Shown here in pieces: positions 15,934-24,381 of a DNA stretch of 64,000 bases; positions within the stretch are counted from its first letter, which is position 1, and the number at the start of each line of letters is the position of its first letter. Both the position numbers and the translations under genes were made by a program. This DNA is from Flavobacterium sp. GTDB lineage: Bacteria; Bacteroidota; Bacteroidia; Flavobacteriales; Flavobacteriaceae. Location of the stretch: NCBI GenBank assembly GCA_021740105.1, contig JAIPAM010000003.1, positions 62,001 through 126,000 of the forward strand, given 5' to 3'. The notes below the pieces were generated by a model, which was not told the DNA's origin, did no database searches, and saw nothing but the letters and a program-made list of their open reading frames with translations.

Positions 15934-17394
15934 ATGAAAAAAAATATAAAAATAATAGGTTCTGGATTTTCGTCAATTGCTGCAGCTTGTTACTTGGCAG
16001 ACAAAGGCCATCAAGTAACCGTATTCGAAAAAAACCAATCAATTGGCGGTAGAGCCAGACAATTTAAAAAAGAAGGATTCACTTTTGACATGGGTCCCAG
16101 TTGGTACTGGATGCCCGACGTTTTTGAGCGCTTTTTTGGTGACTTTAATAAAAAACCATCTGATTATTACGAATTAATAAAATTATCCCCTGCCTATAGA
16201 GTATACTACGGAGTAGAAGATTTTATTGCTATCGCCGACAATTTAGAGGAGATAATTAGCACTTTTGAAGCAATAGAAAAAGGGAGCGGAAAAGTACTTG
16301 CTAAATTTATGGCGGAGGCCAAAAGCAATTATAATATTGCCATTAAAGATTTAGTTTATCGTCCAGGCGTTTCTCCACTAGAATTAATTACCACCGAAAC
16401 GGCTTTAAAAGTGGGTCAATTCTTTAGTAATATTAGCAAAGACGTTCGCAAGAAATTTAAAAATGAAAGGCTAATCCAAATATTAGAATTCCCCGTTTTA
16501 TTTTTAGGTGCAAAACCTTCCGATACCCCTTCATTTTATAGTTTTATGAATTATGCCGATTTTGGTATGGGGACTTGGCATCCAAAAACTGGAATGTATG
16601 ATGTGATTCGAGGAATGGAAAGCTTGGCATTGGAATTAGGAGTAAATTTTGAAACCAATTCCAATATTGAGAAAATCATTGTTGAAAATAAAAAAGCGGT
16701 AGCCTTACAAATAAATGGAAAAAGAGTTGATGCGGACATCATCTTGAGTGGCGCTGATTACCACCATACCGAAACTTTATTAGATCCAGAATACCGAGCG
16801 TATTCAGAAAAATATTGGGAAAGTAAAACTTTTGCTCCTTCCTCCCTACTTTTTTATGTAGGTTTCAATAAAAAAATAGGAAACATTTCTCACCATGCTT
16901 TGTTTTTTGATGTCGATTTTAATCAACATGCAAAAGACATCTATGACGAACCTAAATGGCCAGAAAGTCCTTTGTTTTATGCTAATTTCCCCTCAATTAC
17001 TGATTTAACTGCTGCTCCTGAAGGAATGGAATCTGGATTTTTCTTGATACCATTGGCTCCAGGAATTGAGGACACACCGGAATTAAGAGAAGCCTATTTT
17101 GAAAAAATAATTTCAAGATTTGAGGCTTTAACTAATCAAAATATAAAAGAAAATATTATTTTTAAAGAATCTTTTTGCAAGCTTGACTTTGAAGAAGTAT
17201 ACAATTCTTATAAAGGAAATGCTTATGGAATGGCGAATACATTGCTACAAACTGCATTTTTAAGACCCAAACTAAAAAGTAAAATGATTGAAAATATGTA
17301 TTTTACTGGACAACTTACCGTGCCTGGACCTGGTGTACCGCCAGCATTAATTTCAGGAAAGTTAGTTGCCGAATTAATTGAAAAAAAACTATAA
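15934..17394 (+). CDS. crtI: phytoene desaturase
   Basis: A 486-residue FAD-dependent desaturase. The N-terminal dinucleotide-binding motif (GSGFSSIAAA, residues 8-17) is followed by FEKNQSIGGRA and GFTFDMGPSWYWMPD. The CrtI C-terminal motif (YFTGQLTVPGPGVPPALISG) lies near residues 458-477. It introduces double bonds into phytoene to give lycopene. The ATG at 15934 is used because a TTG four codons earlier lies in the promoter box. It leads the crtI-crtB-crtZ operon, with only 2 nt before crtB, and is preceded by a candidate B12-dependent repressor. Confidence 0.95.
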   Translation: MKKNIKIIGSGFSSIAAACYLADKGHQVTVFEKNQSIGGRARQFKKEGFTFDMGPSWYWMPDVFERFFGDFNKKPSDYYELIKLSPAYRVYYGVEDFIAIADNLEEIISTFEAIEKGSGKVLAKFMAEAKSNYNIAIKDLVYRPGVSPLELITTETALKVGQFFSNISKDVRKKFKNERLIQILEFPVLFLGAKPSDTPSFYSFMNYADFGMGTWHPKTGMYDVIRGMESLALELGVNFETNSNIEKIIVENKKAVALQINGKRVDADIILSGADYHHTETLLDPEYRAYSEKYWESKTFAPSSLLFYVGFNKKIGNISHHALFFDVDFNQHAKDIYDEPKWPESPLFYANFPSITDLTAAPEGMESGFFLIPLAPGIEDTPELREAYFEKIISRFEALTNQNIKENIIFKESFCKLDFEEVYNSYKGNAYGMANTLLQTAFLRPKLKSKMIENMYFTGQLTVPGPGVPPALISGKLVAELIEKKL

Positions 17395-17396
17395 TT

Positions 17397-18236
17397 ATGA
17401 AGGATCTTTTTGACCAAGTATCTTTTGATTGTAGCAGAAACGTTACAAAATCCTATAGCACCTCTTTTTCTTCAGCGGTGAAAATGCTTGCGCCAAATAT
17501 TCGTCAAGACATTTATAATATTTATGGTTTTGTTCGGTTTGCTGACGAAATAGTAGATAGTTTTCACGACTACAATAAAGAAGATCTTTTATTGCTTTTT
17601 GAAAATGATTTAGAGCTTGCATTAAAAAATAAAATCAGTTTGAATCCAATATTAAATGCATTCCAAAATACAGTGCACCAATATGAAATTCCCAGAGAAT
17701 TGATTGATGCATTTATGAAAAGTATGAAGTTGGATTTATCCAAAACAGAATATAAAACGGTGTCCGAATTCAACGAATATATTTATGGTTCTGCAGATGT
17801 TGTAGGGTTAATGTGTTTAAAGGTTTTTGTTAAAGGAGATGATCTTAAGTATGATTCACTTAAAAAGTCTGCAATGAGATTAGGATCAGCATTCCAAAAA
17901 GTGAATTTTTTACGAGATTTAAAAGCTGATTTTGAAGATTTGAACCGTACCTATTTTCCAAATACCGATTTGTCAAAACTAGATGAGAAATCGAAGCTCA
18001 AAATTATTGAGGAAATTGAAGCCGATTTTGAGGCAGGATATAAAGGCTTGATTCTACTTCCTATAGAAGCAAAATTCGGGGTTTATACCGCCTATTCTTA
18101 TTATAAAAAATTACTTGCTAAGCTAAAAAATACTCCTTCTGCTGAAATAAAAAACACTAGAATTCGAGTTTCAAATTACCAAAAATACGGCCTTTTCGCC
18201 AAATGTTACTTTTCCTACAAGCTCAATATTATTTGA
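17397..18236 (+). CDS. crtB: phytoene synthase
   Basis: A 279-residue member of the squalene/phytoene synthase family. The first Asp-rich motif ([10 protein letters not shown]) lies near residues 48-57 and the second ([19 protein letters not shown]) near 170-188. These bind the magnesium-diphosphate groups of two geranylgeranyl diphosphates during condensation to phytoene. It follows crtI by 2 nt and precedes crtZ by 2 nt. No geranylgeranyl diphosphate synthase or lycopene cyclase gene is in this window, so those steps must be encoded elsewhere. Confidence 0.95.
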   Translation: MKDLFDQVSFDCSRNVTKSYSTSFSSAVKMLAPNIRQDIYNIYGFVRFADEIVDSFHDYNKEDLLLLFENDLELALKNKISLNPILNAFQNTVHQYEIPRELIDAFMKSMKLDLSKTEYKTVSEFNEYIYGSADVVGLMCLKVFVKGDDLKYDSLKKSAMRLGSAFQKVNFLRDLKADFEDLNRTYFPNTDLSKLDEKSKLKIIEEIEADFEAGYKGLILLPIEAKFGVYTAYSYYKKLLAKLKNTPSAEIKNTRIRVSNYQKYGLFAKCYFSYKLNII

Positions 18237-18238
18237 TT

Positions 18239-18681
18239 ATGATAATTTATTTACTGGTCTTTTTTGCCGCTTTTTTCTTTATGGAATTTATGGCATGGTT
18301 TAGCCACAAATATATTATGCATGGTTTTTTATGGATTTTACACGAAGATCATCATAAAAAAAAAACGATTCTTGGTTCGAAAGAAACGATTTGTTTTTTA
18401 TTTTCTATGCAGTAGTAAGCATGGGATTTTTCTTCTTGTGGCGCCACGAAATTTTTGATTTGGGTTTGTCGGTTGGATTGGGAATTTTTGCCTACGGATT
18501 GACATATTTTATGGTTCATGATATTTTTATTCACCAGCGATTCAAATTGTTTAGAAATGCCAATAATGTTTATTCTAGAGCAGTTAGAAGAGCTCATAAA
18601 ATGCACCACAAACACACTGTTAAAGAACACGGAGAGTGCTTTGGAATGCTATTAGTGCCATTTAAATACTTCGAAAAATAA
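18239..18681 (+). pseudogene. crtZ: beta-carotene hydroxylase, frameshifted in an A10 run
   Basis: Read with one frame change this encodes about 147 residues of a fatty-acid-hydroxylase-type carotenoid hydroxylase. It has the histidine clusters HKYIMH, HEDHH and HKMHHKH that hold the di-iron centre, and several membrane helices. The first 39 residues are in one frame. After the A10 run at 18356-18365 the rest (DSWFERND onward) continues in the -1 frame. Eleven As would restore the family spacing exactly. Both halves are otherwise intact, with no other lesion, so this is recent loss, a phase-variable tract, slippage decoding, or a sequencing error. It would convert beta-carotene to zeaxanthin. 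It starts 2 nt after crtB. Confidence 0.85.
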
Positions 18682-18709
18682 AAAAAGCGTTCCATTGGAA
18701 CGCTTTTTT
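18681..18709. terminator. bidirectional terminator after crtZ
   Basis: A perfect 13-bp stem AAAAAAGCGTTCC / GGAACGCTTTTTT with a 3-nt loop. It sits between the convergent crtZ and DUF4252 genes and has A and T runs on both sides. Confidence 0.9.
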
Positions 18710-18729
18710 ATTATAACCAACTCAAAATA

Positions 18730-19266
18730 TTACTTTACAAACATTTGCTGTAAAGGTTTTAATTGTTCTAAATCTACATTGGCATTTTTAAGAACCGACA
18801 TCAAAGTCATTATTCCTGACGGATTCATGTCTTTACCTAAAACTCTCACAATTGCAAATCCATTTTCCTTTTTATTTGCATAAAAAACAAACTCATCAAT
18901 ATGTTCGGTGTCACCAACAAAACTTACAGTAGCGCCATCTTTTCCCGAACCGAACTTCATTAATTGTTGGTATTTTTCCTCTTTCAAAATTTCATTAACC
19001 TTAACTCGCTCTGACTCAAATTCAGCCTTATTACTATCATTTAATTTAAATGCCAAAATATTAACTTTTTCAAAAGATTTTAAAGCTGCATTTTCATCGG
19101 GCGTCAATTTTGAAACCTCAATATTTAACATGTTAGGTGACAAATCCAATGCGATAAAATTCTTATTCTCCGTTTTTTCTACGAAATACTTTTGTAGGGA
19201 AGGTTCGTCGTTACAACTTGATAAAAAAGCACTTGCAACTATCAATAGGCATAAAATAAGCTTCAT
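18730..19266 (-). CDS. DUF4252 domain lipoprotein
   Basis: A 178-residue protein with a lipoprotein signal: hydrophobic residues 3-15 followed by the lipobox LSSC at Cys18. The mature part resembles the DUF4252 family by layout and by its neighbour. It has a KFGSGKDGATVSFVGD stretch and ends with a helical LEQLKPLQQMF. The function of the family is unknown. It is last in the run sigma factor, anti-sigma-like protein, DUF4252, DUF4252, with a 5-nt gap to the paralogue before it, so it is probably under the same ECF control (inferred). Confidence 0.8.
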   Translation of the reverse strand: MKLILCLLIVASAFLSSCNDEPSLQKYFVEKTENKNFIALDLSPNMLNIEVSKLTPDENAALKSFEKVNILAFKLNDSNKAEFESERVKVNEILKEEKYQQLMKFGSGKDGATVSFVGDTEHIDEFVFYANKKENGFAIVRVLGKDMNPSGIMTLMSVLKNANVDLEQLKPLQQMFVK

Positions 19267-19271
19267 ATGAA

Positions 19272-19802
19272 TTATTTTTTACCCTTAGTTGCTTTTTTCA
19301 ACTCATCGCCACCAGGAAGTCTCATTTTATCTGTGAGCACTGAAATTTCATTTAAATCAAAATCACCAGTCAAAGACATTAAAACGGTTTCATTCCCTTT
19401 AGAAGTTCCTTCCATAAACATCAATAACTCTTTTATTTGAGAGTCCTTTGCTCCTGATCTTACCCAAATCTTAATGTTTTTCCCACCATCGTTAATTCGC
19501 ATTAATTCATCTAATCCTGCTGATTTCATGTACTTATCAGTGGTTGTTCTCATCTCAGAGGTTACTCTAGTACTGTTAGTTGTAAATACTTTTAAATTGT
19601 CCAACTTTTTAATTAGGTTCAGATATTGTTGTGAATCTTTGTCCTTATTATCCATTTTCACACTTCCCATCATTTCAAACATTTTCTTGTTTACAATAAC
19701 TGAAGTTACGTCATCCTGACCGTCAAATTTATCGAATGCTGCTTGGCCAAAAAAAGCGGTTGACCATAAACTAAACACAACTACTAATACTAATTTTCTC
19801 AT
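19272..19802 (-). CDS. DUF4252 domain exported protein
   Basis: A 176-residue protein with a Sec signal peptide (residues 1-19, ending FFGQ) and a DUF4252-type mature domain: VIVNKKMFEMM near residue 35, LKVFTTNSTRV near 71, and LTGDFDLNEISVL near 145. Unlike the lipoprotein after it, it has no lipobox and should be soluble in the periplasm. The Lys-rich C-terminus is unusual. The tandem pairing with a lipoprotein copy downstream suggests the two act together. The biochemical role is unknown. Confidence 0.82.
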   Translation of the reverse strand: MRKLVLVVVFSLWSTAFFGQAAFDKFDGQDDVTSVIVNKKMFEMMGSVKMDNKDKDSQQYLNLIKKLDNLKVFTTNSTRVTSEMRTTTDKYMKSAGLDELMRINDGGKNIKIWVRSGAKDSQIKELLMFMEGTSKGNETVLMSLTGDFDLNEISVLTDKMRLPGGDELKKATKGKK

Positions 19803-19813
19803 GATTTCTGTTT

Positions 19814-20260
19814 TTATTTTGTTTTAAAAATTAATTCTTTTGAGTTTTGAAACTCGTTAATATAAGATACACTTTCAATTCCTTTATTTACATTTTTAGA
19901 CAACATAGAAAGTGCTTTTTGCGTCGCTTCAAAAGCTGCTTCAGGACTTTCATAGGTGCCTAAATCATTCGTTTCTTCGGGTTGATGCAAATAAGTAAAA
20001 GTGCTAATTCCAAGTAAAACTACAACGGAAGCTGCAATTGATAACCACTTAACATTATGTTTTTTAGTTTGTAGGGTTATCGTTTGTTTGAACTCCTCTG
20101 ATGAAGCTTTTGAGAAATAACCAAATAAAGGCTTGTATTTTTCCAAATGCTGCGCAACATCTGATGATGAAAAGTACTCTTTTAATTCCTTTTCCTCAAA
20201 AACACTTGTTTCTCCTTGAAAATATTTTTCTAAAATATATTCTATTCTATTTAATTCCAT
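19814..20260 (-). CDS. anti-sigma-factor-like membrane protein
   Basis: A 148-residue protein. The N-terminal 80 residues are charged and cytoplasmic (RIEYILEKYFQGETSVFEEKELKEYF resembles the opening of small anti-sigma-like proteins in this group). One membrane helix lies near residues 72-91, then an external tail. It begins inside the end of the sigma factor gene, overlapping by 14 nt, which indicates translational coupling. An ATG two codons upstream is equally possible. Control of the neighbouring ECF sigma factor is inferred from order and topology only. Confidence 0.7.
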   Translation of the reverse strand: MELNRIEYILEKYFQGETSVFEEKELKEYFSSSDVAQHLEKYKPLFGYFSKASSEEFKQTITLQTKKHNVKWLSIAASVVVLLGISTFTYLHQPEETNDLGTYESPEAAFEATQKALSMLSKNVNKGIESVSYINEFQNSKELIFKTK

Positions 20261-20756
20261 AATCATTTGTTTTTAACATAATCGCTCTAATCGTTTTTCT
20301 ACCCCTTGACAAAGCTACTCGAATAGCTATTTCTTTCATATTCATTATTTTAGCAATCTCTTCAAATTCTAATTCCTCTATATCACGCATTTGAATTATC
20401 AGTTTTTGTTGCTCTGGCAATTCATTTATTGCTTTTTCCACCCAATCCAAACTGTCTTTCGCTTCCAATTGTCTTTCTAAACTTGGCTCCTTATCGATGT
20501 AATTATCATGAACCAATTTTAAATTTCCCGACCGCTTCGCTTTCAACTGATCCAAACAATAATTTTTGGTTATAGTTATTGAAAAGGCTTCTAAGCTATT
20601 ATAGGAATCTAAATTCTCTTTATTGTTCCATAATTTTAATAGTACTTCTTGAGTTGCATCTTCAGCTTCTTCTGTGCTAACTAATAATCTCTTGGCAATA
20701 CGAAATAGTTTGTCTTTGAATGGCGTAATTAATGATACAAACTCATTTTGGTCCAT
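20247..20756 (-). CDS. ECF-type RNA polymerase sigma factor
   Basis: A 169-residue sigma-70 family factor with only regions 2 and 4. Region 2 has DKLFRIAKRLLVSTEEAEDA and TQEVLLKLW. Region 4 has NELPEQQKLIIQMRDIEEL and a helix-turn-helix ending ALSRGRKTIR. I use the ATG at 20756 because it gives the usual short N-terminus; an in-frame extension of 35 residues upstream is basic and looks non-coding. It heads the group with an anti-sigma-like protein and two DUF4252 proteins. A minus-strand TATCTTG box lies about 60 nt upstream, suggesting its own promoter. The signal it responds to is unknown. Confidence 0.9.
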   Translation of the reverse strand: MDQNEFVSLITPFKDKLFRIAKRLLVSTEEAEDATQEVLLKLWNNKENLDSYNSLEAFSITITKNYCLDQLKAKRSGNLKLVHDNYIDKEPSLERQLEAKDSLDWVEKAINELPEQQKLIIQMRDIEELEFEEIAKIMNMKEIAIRVALSRGRKTIRAIMLKTNDYGIK

Positions 20757-20861
20757 TGACTTGTTTTTGGCTATTATTTTTAAAAGACGATGAGGAATTA
20801 TTTTTGTTACAAGATACGAAGAATAAATAATTCTCAATAATTGTAAATGGTTTTTTGGCAA

Positions 20862-22784
20862 TTAATACAAAACGGTAACTCCTAGTTTAAAATTTCTACC
20901 CCGAGTATTATAACCAATATTCTCAGTGAAATTAGCATTGAAAATATTATTAGCACTTACAAACAAACTCAACCTGTTTTTAATAATTTTAAAATTTCCT
21001 ATTGCATTTACCAATTGATAGGATTCCAATTGAACGGGAACGGTTTCGTAGGTTCCACCGTCAAAGAAAAGGTCTTTTCGATGATCAACGTATTGATAAG
21101 AAATGGTGAAATTCATTTTTTCCGAATAATCGTAATCTAAATTTACATTTGCCTTGTGCTTTGGAATTAATCTTTTCAAAGGTACTTCCACGTCTGTAAA
21201 GGTGTAATTGGCTTTGAATTTTAATTTATTTGAAGCAACAAAAGAGACCATTGTTTCTATTCCTTTAGCATTATTAGTTCCTTCAATATTTGCATAATTA
21301 GACTCGAAACTTACAGGATCAGTATAAAAACCAATAGAATTATTCTCTTCTCTATAAAAACAAACAGTATTAAATTGAAGAATCTTATTCAATAATTCCT
21401 TTTCAAATCCTAGTTCAATTGTATTGTTTTTCTCTGGCGTCAAATCTAAATTTCCATAGGGTGAAAACAACTGGTACAAACTTGGAGTAATATATGCGGT
21501 ACTGTATAAAGCGATTAATTTAAGACCGATGTTTGACAATGAAAATGAGGGATTAAAATTATAAACCGCGTAGTTGTTATAAATTGAATGCTTATCGTAT
21601 CTAGCACCAGCAGTTACATTCAAACCAAAATCAGAGTTGTAAACGGCGGTAAAATAGGTGTCGAACCAATTGAATTTTGCTTTTTGTTTTGAAATTAGTT
21701 CCGATTGAGAATCCATTTCATTAAATTGAAATTGGGTCCCTACGATCAGGAAAAACCGATTAGAAAATTGGTATTTATTGAACAAATCTAAATTAACAGT
21801 CTTTGAATTATAACTAGTAAAATCCGTAAAATTCGAAAAAGTATTCAATGAAATATAATTTCTTTCATTGCTTGAAAAACCCGAGTTCAATACCAATTCT
21901 CCTTTATTGTATTTGTATTTTGGAGAAAATCCAAAACGAAATTGTTGTGTTTTAGCAATATTTATTGGGGTGTCTGCAGAAGTGAAATTATCGTAAAACC
22001 CGTCGTAGTTATTTTTTATTTTATCGAAATTGGTAAAAAATTCAAATGAAAAATTGGTATTTGGTTTAAAACCAATTTTCATTAAAGCGGAAATCTTTGA
22101 AAATTGATCGGGTTCAAAATCAATTCCTTTCACTTCAGATATTCCCTTAATTTCGACACTATTGAACATTGCCAAGTAGTTTACTATTCCAATGGTTCCA
22201 TTTACATTTATCCCTTGATTAAAATCTTGAGGGCGGTAATTCACTTTATCGGCAGTAGTTTGGGTTCCTAAACTAAAATAGGAATTTCCCGTCAATTTCT
22301 TTTTTCCGGCTTTTTTTAGGGTAATGTTAATTACTCCAGCAGCAGCCCCAGAGCCATACAGCGTACTCGCCGCTCCCTTCATGACCTCAATACTTTCCAC
22401 TTGATCAGCAGAAATATATCGTAAATCGTATTCTAAATTTACACCTGAAGCATCGGTTACAGGGACTCCATCAATTATTACAAGTGTTTGATGGTTACGA
22501 CCACCACGAATATAAGTTCCTAAATTCTTACCTCCACTACTCTGATTTCCGTTAATTTCAACGCCCACAACAGTACTTAAAATGGAGGCTAGAGATTGTC
22601 CGGGTTGTTTGGCCAATTCTTCAGCAGTAATTTTCACAATTACCTTTCCTGATTTTTCTTTTGCTAAAGCAAATTTTGAGTCGGAAATTACAACTTCTTT
22701 CAATTGATTTTCTTGTTCTTGCGCATAGGTAGCCATACAAAATAACCATGCAAACGCACCAAAGTGAATTACTTTTTTCTTCAT
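20862..22784 (-). CDS. btuB: TonB-dependent vitamin B12 receptor
   Basis: A 640-residue outer-membrane receptor. Residues 1-21 are a signal peptide. The TonB-box area is near LKEVVISDS. The plug domain spans about residues 45-155 with YIRGGRNHQTLVIIDGVPV and SIEVMKGAASTLYGSGAAAG. A beta-barrel follows to a terminal aromatic-rich strand. General TonB motifs do not fix the ligand. The assignment rests on the cobalamin riboswitch immediately upstream and on the divergent B12-type binding protein and permease. It should import cobalamins across the outer membrane. Confidence 0.92.
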   Translation of the reverse strand: MKKKVIHFGAFAWLFCMATYAQEQENQLKEVVISDSKFALAKEKSGKVIVKITAEELAKQPGQSLASILSTVVGVEINGNQSSGGKNLGTYIRGGRNHQTLVIIDGVPVTDASGVNLEYDLRYISADQVESIEVMKGAASTLYGSGAAAGVINITLKKAGKKKLTGNSYFSLGTQTTADKVNYRPQDFNQGINVNGTIGIVNYLAMFNSVEIKGISEVKGIDFEPDQFSKISALMKIGFKPNTNFSFEFFTNFDKIKNNYDGFYDNFTSADTPINIAKTQQFRFGFSPKYKYNKGELVLNSGFSSNERNYISLNTFSNFTDFTSYNSKTVNLDLFNKYQFSNRFFLIVGTQFQFNEMDSQSELISKQKAKFNWFDTYFTAVYNSDFGLNVTAGARYDKHSIYNNYAVYNFNPSFSLSNIGLKLIALYSTAYITPSLYQLFSPYGNLDLTPEKNNTIELGFEKELLNKILQFNTVCFYREENNSIGFYTDPVSFESNYANIEGTNNAKGIETMVSFVASNKLKFKANYTFTDVEVPLKRLIPKHKANVNLDYDYSEKMNFTISYQYVDHRKDLFFDGGTYETVPVQLESYQLVNAIGNFKIIKNRLSLFVSANNIFNANFTENIGYNTRGRNFKLGVTVLY

Positions 22785-22870
22785 TTAACGGTACTAATAA
22801 TCTTAATAAAATGGGGAGAAAAGTATAGAATTTACCATACCCAAACCTTTTTTCCCGAAAGTTTGATACT

Positions 22871-23100
22871 CGACGTAATAGGCAGGTCTCCTGGCTTGCG
22901 TCTTGTTGTTGACCTTCCCATTCCATTTTAGATTTCTAATTTTGGATTTAAGATTAAAATAATCTATAATCTATAATCTAAATTCTAAAATCTACAATTA
23001 AAAACAGTGGTTTTGTAGATAACAACAAGCTGATTAGCTTACAGTTGCGGGAACAGCACAGGATTTATAAATTAAATTATTCACCTGTTTCCCTTTTAAT
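22871..23100 (-). ncRNA. cobalamin riboswitch upstream of btuB
   Basis: The minus strand holds the conserved parts in order: GGGAAACAGGTGAA (23093-23080), AATCCTGTGCTG, CCCGCAACTGTAA (23051-23039), and the B12 box AAGCCAGGAGACCTGCC (22897-22881). A peripheral stem CTTGTTGTT (23029-23021) with AACAACAAG (22910-22902) carries an unusually large AT-rich loop of 110 nt. About 90 nt separate the riboswitch from the btuB ATG. No clear terminator lies in that gap, so control may act on translation. Together with the flanking promoters this accounts for the gene-free stretch 22785-23237. Confidence 0.95.
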
Positions 23101-23138
23101 GCTATTTTAAAATTTAAAATAACAACCTTAATACGCTG

Positions 23139-23146
23139 CAAATATA
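23139..23146 (-). promoter_or_regulatory. -7 promoter box of the btuB transcript
   Basis: TATATTTG on the minus strand lies about 40 nt before the first riboswitch element, with a predicted start near 23133. The -33 position is a poor match. Confidence 0.55.
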
Positions 23147-23209
23147 GGGTTTTGATTTTGTTATCTTAACATTATTTTAGTTTTCTGTAAATAAAACAAA
23201 CTTAACTTT

Positions 23210-23217
23210 TACATTTG
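23210..23217 (+). promoter_or_regulatory. -7 promoter box of btuF-btuC
   Basis: TACATTTG lies 20 nt before the btuF ATG. It diverges from the btuB promoter about 64 bp away. The riboswitch is not on this transcript, so B12 would not control these genes through it. Confidence 0.55.
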
Positions 23218-23237
23218 TACCACAATTAATAAACTCG

Positions 23238-24380
23238 ATGAAATCCAATTTTTTAATCTCTTTTGCAATTTTGTCAATGCTATTCCTTTTCGGATGCAAA
23301 CCAAACGATGCGAAAGAGAAAACTAAAATTTCGGCAGTTGCCAATAGTGTAATGTATGCTAAAGGGCTTGAATTGTACCACTATAAAGGGTTTACTTTAA
23401 TGAAAGTAACCAACCCATGGCCAGAAGCAACTTCGGGATTTACCTATATTTTAAAACAAAAAAATGGAATCGTTCCGGATAGTTTAAAACATTTACCGGA
23501 AATTACTGTACCTATCCAATCTATTGTGGTAACCTCAACAACTCATATTCCTGCTCTTGAAATGTTGGGTGTTGAAAATACCTTGATCGGATTTCCAAGT
23601 ACCAATTTTATCTCCTCTTCCAAAACTAGAAAGCGAATTAATGCCGGAAAAGTACGGGAAGTTGGTGTTAATGAAAGTTTGAATACCGAAGTGTTAATTG
23701 ATATGAAACCCGATGCAATAGTCACATTTGGTATTAATAACAATAATTCAACCATTGATAATTTAAAGAAAAGTGGGTTGAATGTTTTGATCAATGGCGA
23801 TTGGACGGAACAATCTCCGCTAGGAAAAGCCGAGTGGATAAAGTTTTTCGGAGCCCTTTACAATCTAGATTCTAGGGCCAATAACCTATTCAATTCTATT
23901 GAAACCAATTACATTAAAGCCCTGGCAATAGCCAAAAAAGCAACAAAAAATCCAACTGTTATTAGCGGTGGAATGTACCAAGATCAATGGTTTGTACCTC
24001 AAGGAGAAAGCTGGGCATCGCTATTTTTAAAAGATGCAAAAGCAAATTATTTATGGCAGGATTCAAAAGGATTTGGAAGTTTGAGTTTGTCGTTTGAAAA
24101 AGTGTTTGAAAAAGGTCAGAATGCTGAATTTTGGATTGCACCTGGTGATTTTTCTTCGCTAAAGCAAATGAAAGATAGCAATATCCATTATGCTGAATTT
24201 GAAAGTTTTAAAAATAAAAAAGTATATTCGTATGCGGTAAATAAAGGACCAAAAGGTGGAATAGTTTATTTTGAATTGGCTTCTGCCCGACCCGATTTGG
24301 TTGTAAAGGATTTGATAAGAATAATTCATCCAGAATTACTTCCAAAGTATAGCCCTTTTTTCTTTAAAAAATTAGAATAA
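23238..24380 (+). CDS. btuF: ABC transporter substrate-binding lipoprotein, B12 type
   Basis: A 380-residue lipoprotein with lipobox LFGC (Cys20). The mature part is a class III periplasmic binding protein: a VTSTTHIPALEMLGV segment, then MKPDAIVTFG at the end of the first lobe, then a long connecting helix and a second lobe. Such proteins bind cobalamin, haem or siderophores. B12 is inferred from the divergent riboswitch-controlled btuB and the following FecCD-type permease. It is separated from the permease by 1 nt. The binding-site residues cannot be assigned with confidence by eye. Confidence 0.85.
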   Translation: MKSNFLISFAILSMLFLFGCKPNDAKEKTKISAVANSVMYAKGLELYHYKGFTLMKVTNPWPEATSGFTYILKQKNGIVPDSLKHLPEITVPIQSIVVTSTTHIPALEMLGVENTLIGFPSTNFISSSKTRKRINAGKVREVGVNESLNTEVLIDMKPDAIVTFGINNNNSTIDNLKKSGLNVLINGDWTEQSPLGKAEWIKFFGALYNLDSRANNLFNSIETNYIKALAIAKKATKNPTVISGGMYQDQWFVPQGESWASLFLKDAKANYLWQDSKGFGSLSLSFEKVFEKGQNAEFWIAPGDFSSLKQMKDSNIHYAEFESFKNKKVYSYAVNKGPKGGIVYFELASARPDLVVKDLIRIIHPELLPKYSPFFFKKLE

Positions 24381-24381
24381 T

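Noticed and set aside
22621..22926. An open frame running from inside the riboswitch into btuB
   Set aside because: It overlaps the conserved B12 box and the btuB signal peptide in another frame; the peptide is Arg/Cys-rich and not protein-like.
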